40,524 bases of DNA. It comes from Eshraghiella sp964405265 (GTDB taxonomy: Bacteria; Bacillota; Clostridia; Lachnospirales; Lachnospiraceae). The translations under genes were made by a program, and so were the position numbers. Positions 40,200 through 40,524 of this stretch are shown piece after piece. Each line of letters opens with the position of its first letter. Within the stretch, counting starts at the first letter, position 1. The notes beneath the pieces are model-generated. The model was not told where the DNA came from. It did not search any database and worked only from the letters and a program-made list of their open reading frames with translations. The DNA is taken from positions 1 to 40,524 of the forward strand of contig CAYONC010000013.1 of NCBI GenBank assembly GCA_964405265.1, read 5' to 3'.

Positions 40200-40231
40200 A
40201 AAGGCGGATGAATAAATCATCCGCCTTTTTT
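40200..40231 (+). terminator. Terminator of pyrBI, shared with rnpB
   Basis: An 11-bp perfect stem (40201-40211 with 40217-40227), loop ATAAA, followed on the plus strand by a T run. It also lies directly beyond the rnpB 3' end on the other strand, so it could terminate both. Confidence 0.8.
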
Positions 40232-40235
40232 GAAA

Positions 40236-40524
40236 AATCAGCAGGCCTGTAAGCCGGGTTATGTCGAGAATGTTCATCTGTCTAGACCTGTTGTTACCAA
40301 CAGGTTCAAGCGACCTACCTGAAGCTGGCGGGCCACGTATACGCTTCTGTCTGGTCTTGCTTCGGATGGGGTTTACATATGCCCCCTGTGTTACCACAAA
40401 GGCGGTAGTCTCTTACACTGCCCTTCCACCCTTACCGGTATTAACCGGCGGTATATTTCTGTTGCACTTTCCTTGGAGTCGCCTCCACCGGACGTTATCC
40501 GGCATCCTGCCCTGTGAAGCCCGG
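40236..40524 (-). ncRNA. rnpB: RNase P RNA (partial, 5' end missing)
   Basis: This is the catalytic RNA of RNase P, which removes tRNA 5' leaders. Read on the minus strand, it begins in the conserved CCGGGCTTCACAGGGCAGG block at the right edge. It continues with the AGTGCAACAGAAATATACCG segment and the TAAGGGTGGAAGG and AGAGACTACCGC regions. It ends near the conserved CATAACCCGGCTTACAGG. The first 20 or so bases lie beyond the window. The 3' end is approximate. Confidence 0.92.

Noticed and set aside
40194..40397. 67-residue open frame at the right end
   Set aside because: It lies inside the RNase P RNA.
1..40524. Insertion sequences, prophage genes, CRISPR arrays, integrases or toxin-antitoxin pairs
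   Set aside because: None seen on either strand; the window is dense with core genes.

Overview
The window looks like a chromosomal core region of a low-GC Gram-positive anaerobe, most likely a motile member of Clostridia, family Lachnospiraceae. This rests on protein family type: a DUF5688 protein, a double DUF1540 cysteine-rich protein, a YkpA/YbiT-type ABC-F ATPase, AGGAGG-type ribosome binding sites and a tmRNA tag ending in ALA-type residues (AEDNLAYAA). The genus cannot be fixed from sequence reading alone. No insertion sequence, prophage, integrase or CRISPR array is visible.

Left edge (1-209): tandem consensus promoters and an rRNA-type leader point leftward, so a 16S-23S-5S operon very probably begins just outside the window. 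Next (210-12706, all leftward) comes a signalling and transport block. It holds a lipoprotein, an orphan sensor kinase, a complete branched-chain amino-acid ABC transporter (livK-H-M-G-F), two chemoreceptors, an OmpR-type response regulator, a coiled-coil membrane protein and a Nudix hydrolase. The chemoreceptor pair has overlapping sigma-A-like and sigma-28-like promoters.

12711-22126 (leftward) is a housekeeping superoperon: gap-pgk-tpiA, xth, gpmI, secG, rnr, smpB, then the tmRNA gene ssrA and a small alarmone-hydrolase-like HD gene. Intrinsic terminators lie after gap, tpiA and secG, which should step expression down along the block. The trans-translation parts (RNase R, SmpB, tmRNA) are adjacent.

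22314-30185 holds a rightward PHP phosphatase, a leftward cysteine desulfurase, a rightward SpoVB-like flippase, and a leftward operon rluF-like/ligA/metA/small unknown/HAD phosphatase. MetA carries Glu111, so it should use acetyl-CoA. A tRNA-Arg(CCG) and gdhA follow.

31949-38719 (leftward) contains a DUF5688 protein, efp, a GH13 debranching-enzyme homologue that has lost every catalytic residue, an ABC-F ATPase with one degenerate ATP site, a cysteine-rich DUF1540 protein and an acidic lipoprotein with a perfect consensus promoter. The right end has pyrBI (rightward) and a partial RNase P RNA (leftward).

The most novel-looking items are the intact but catalytically dead GH13 protein (33611-35371), the asymmetric ABC-F directly upstream of it, the motility-sigma promoter of the chemoreceptors, and several compact inverted repeats in leaders that could be operators.
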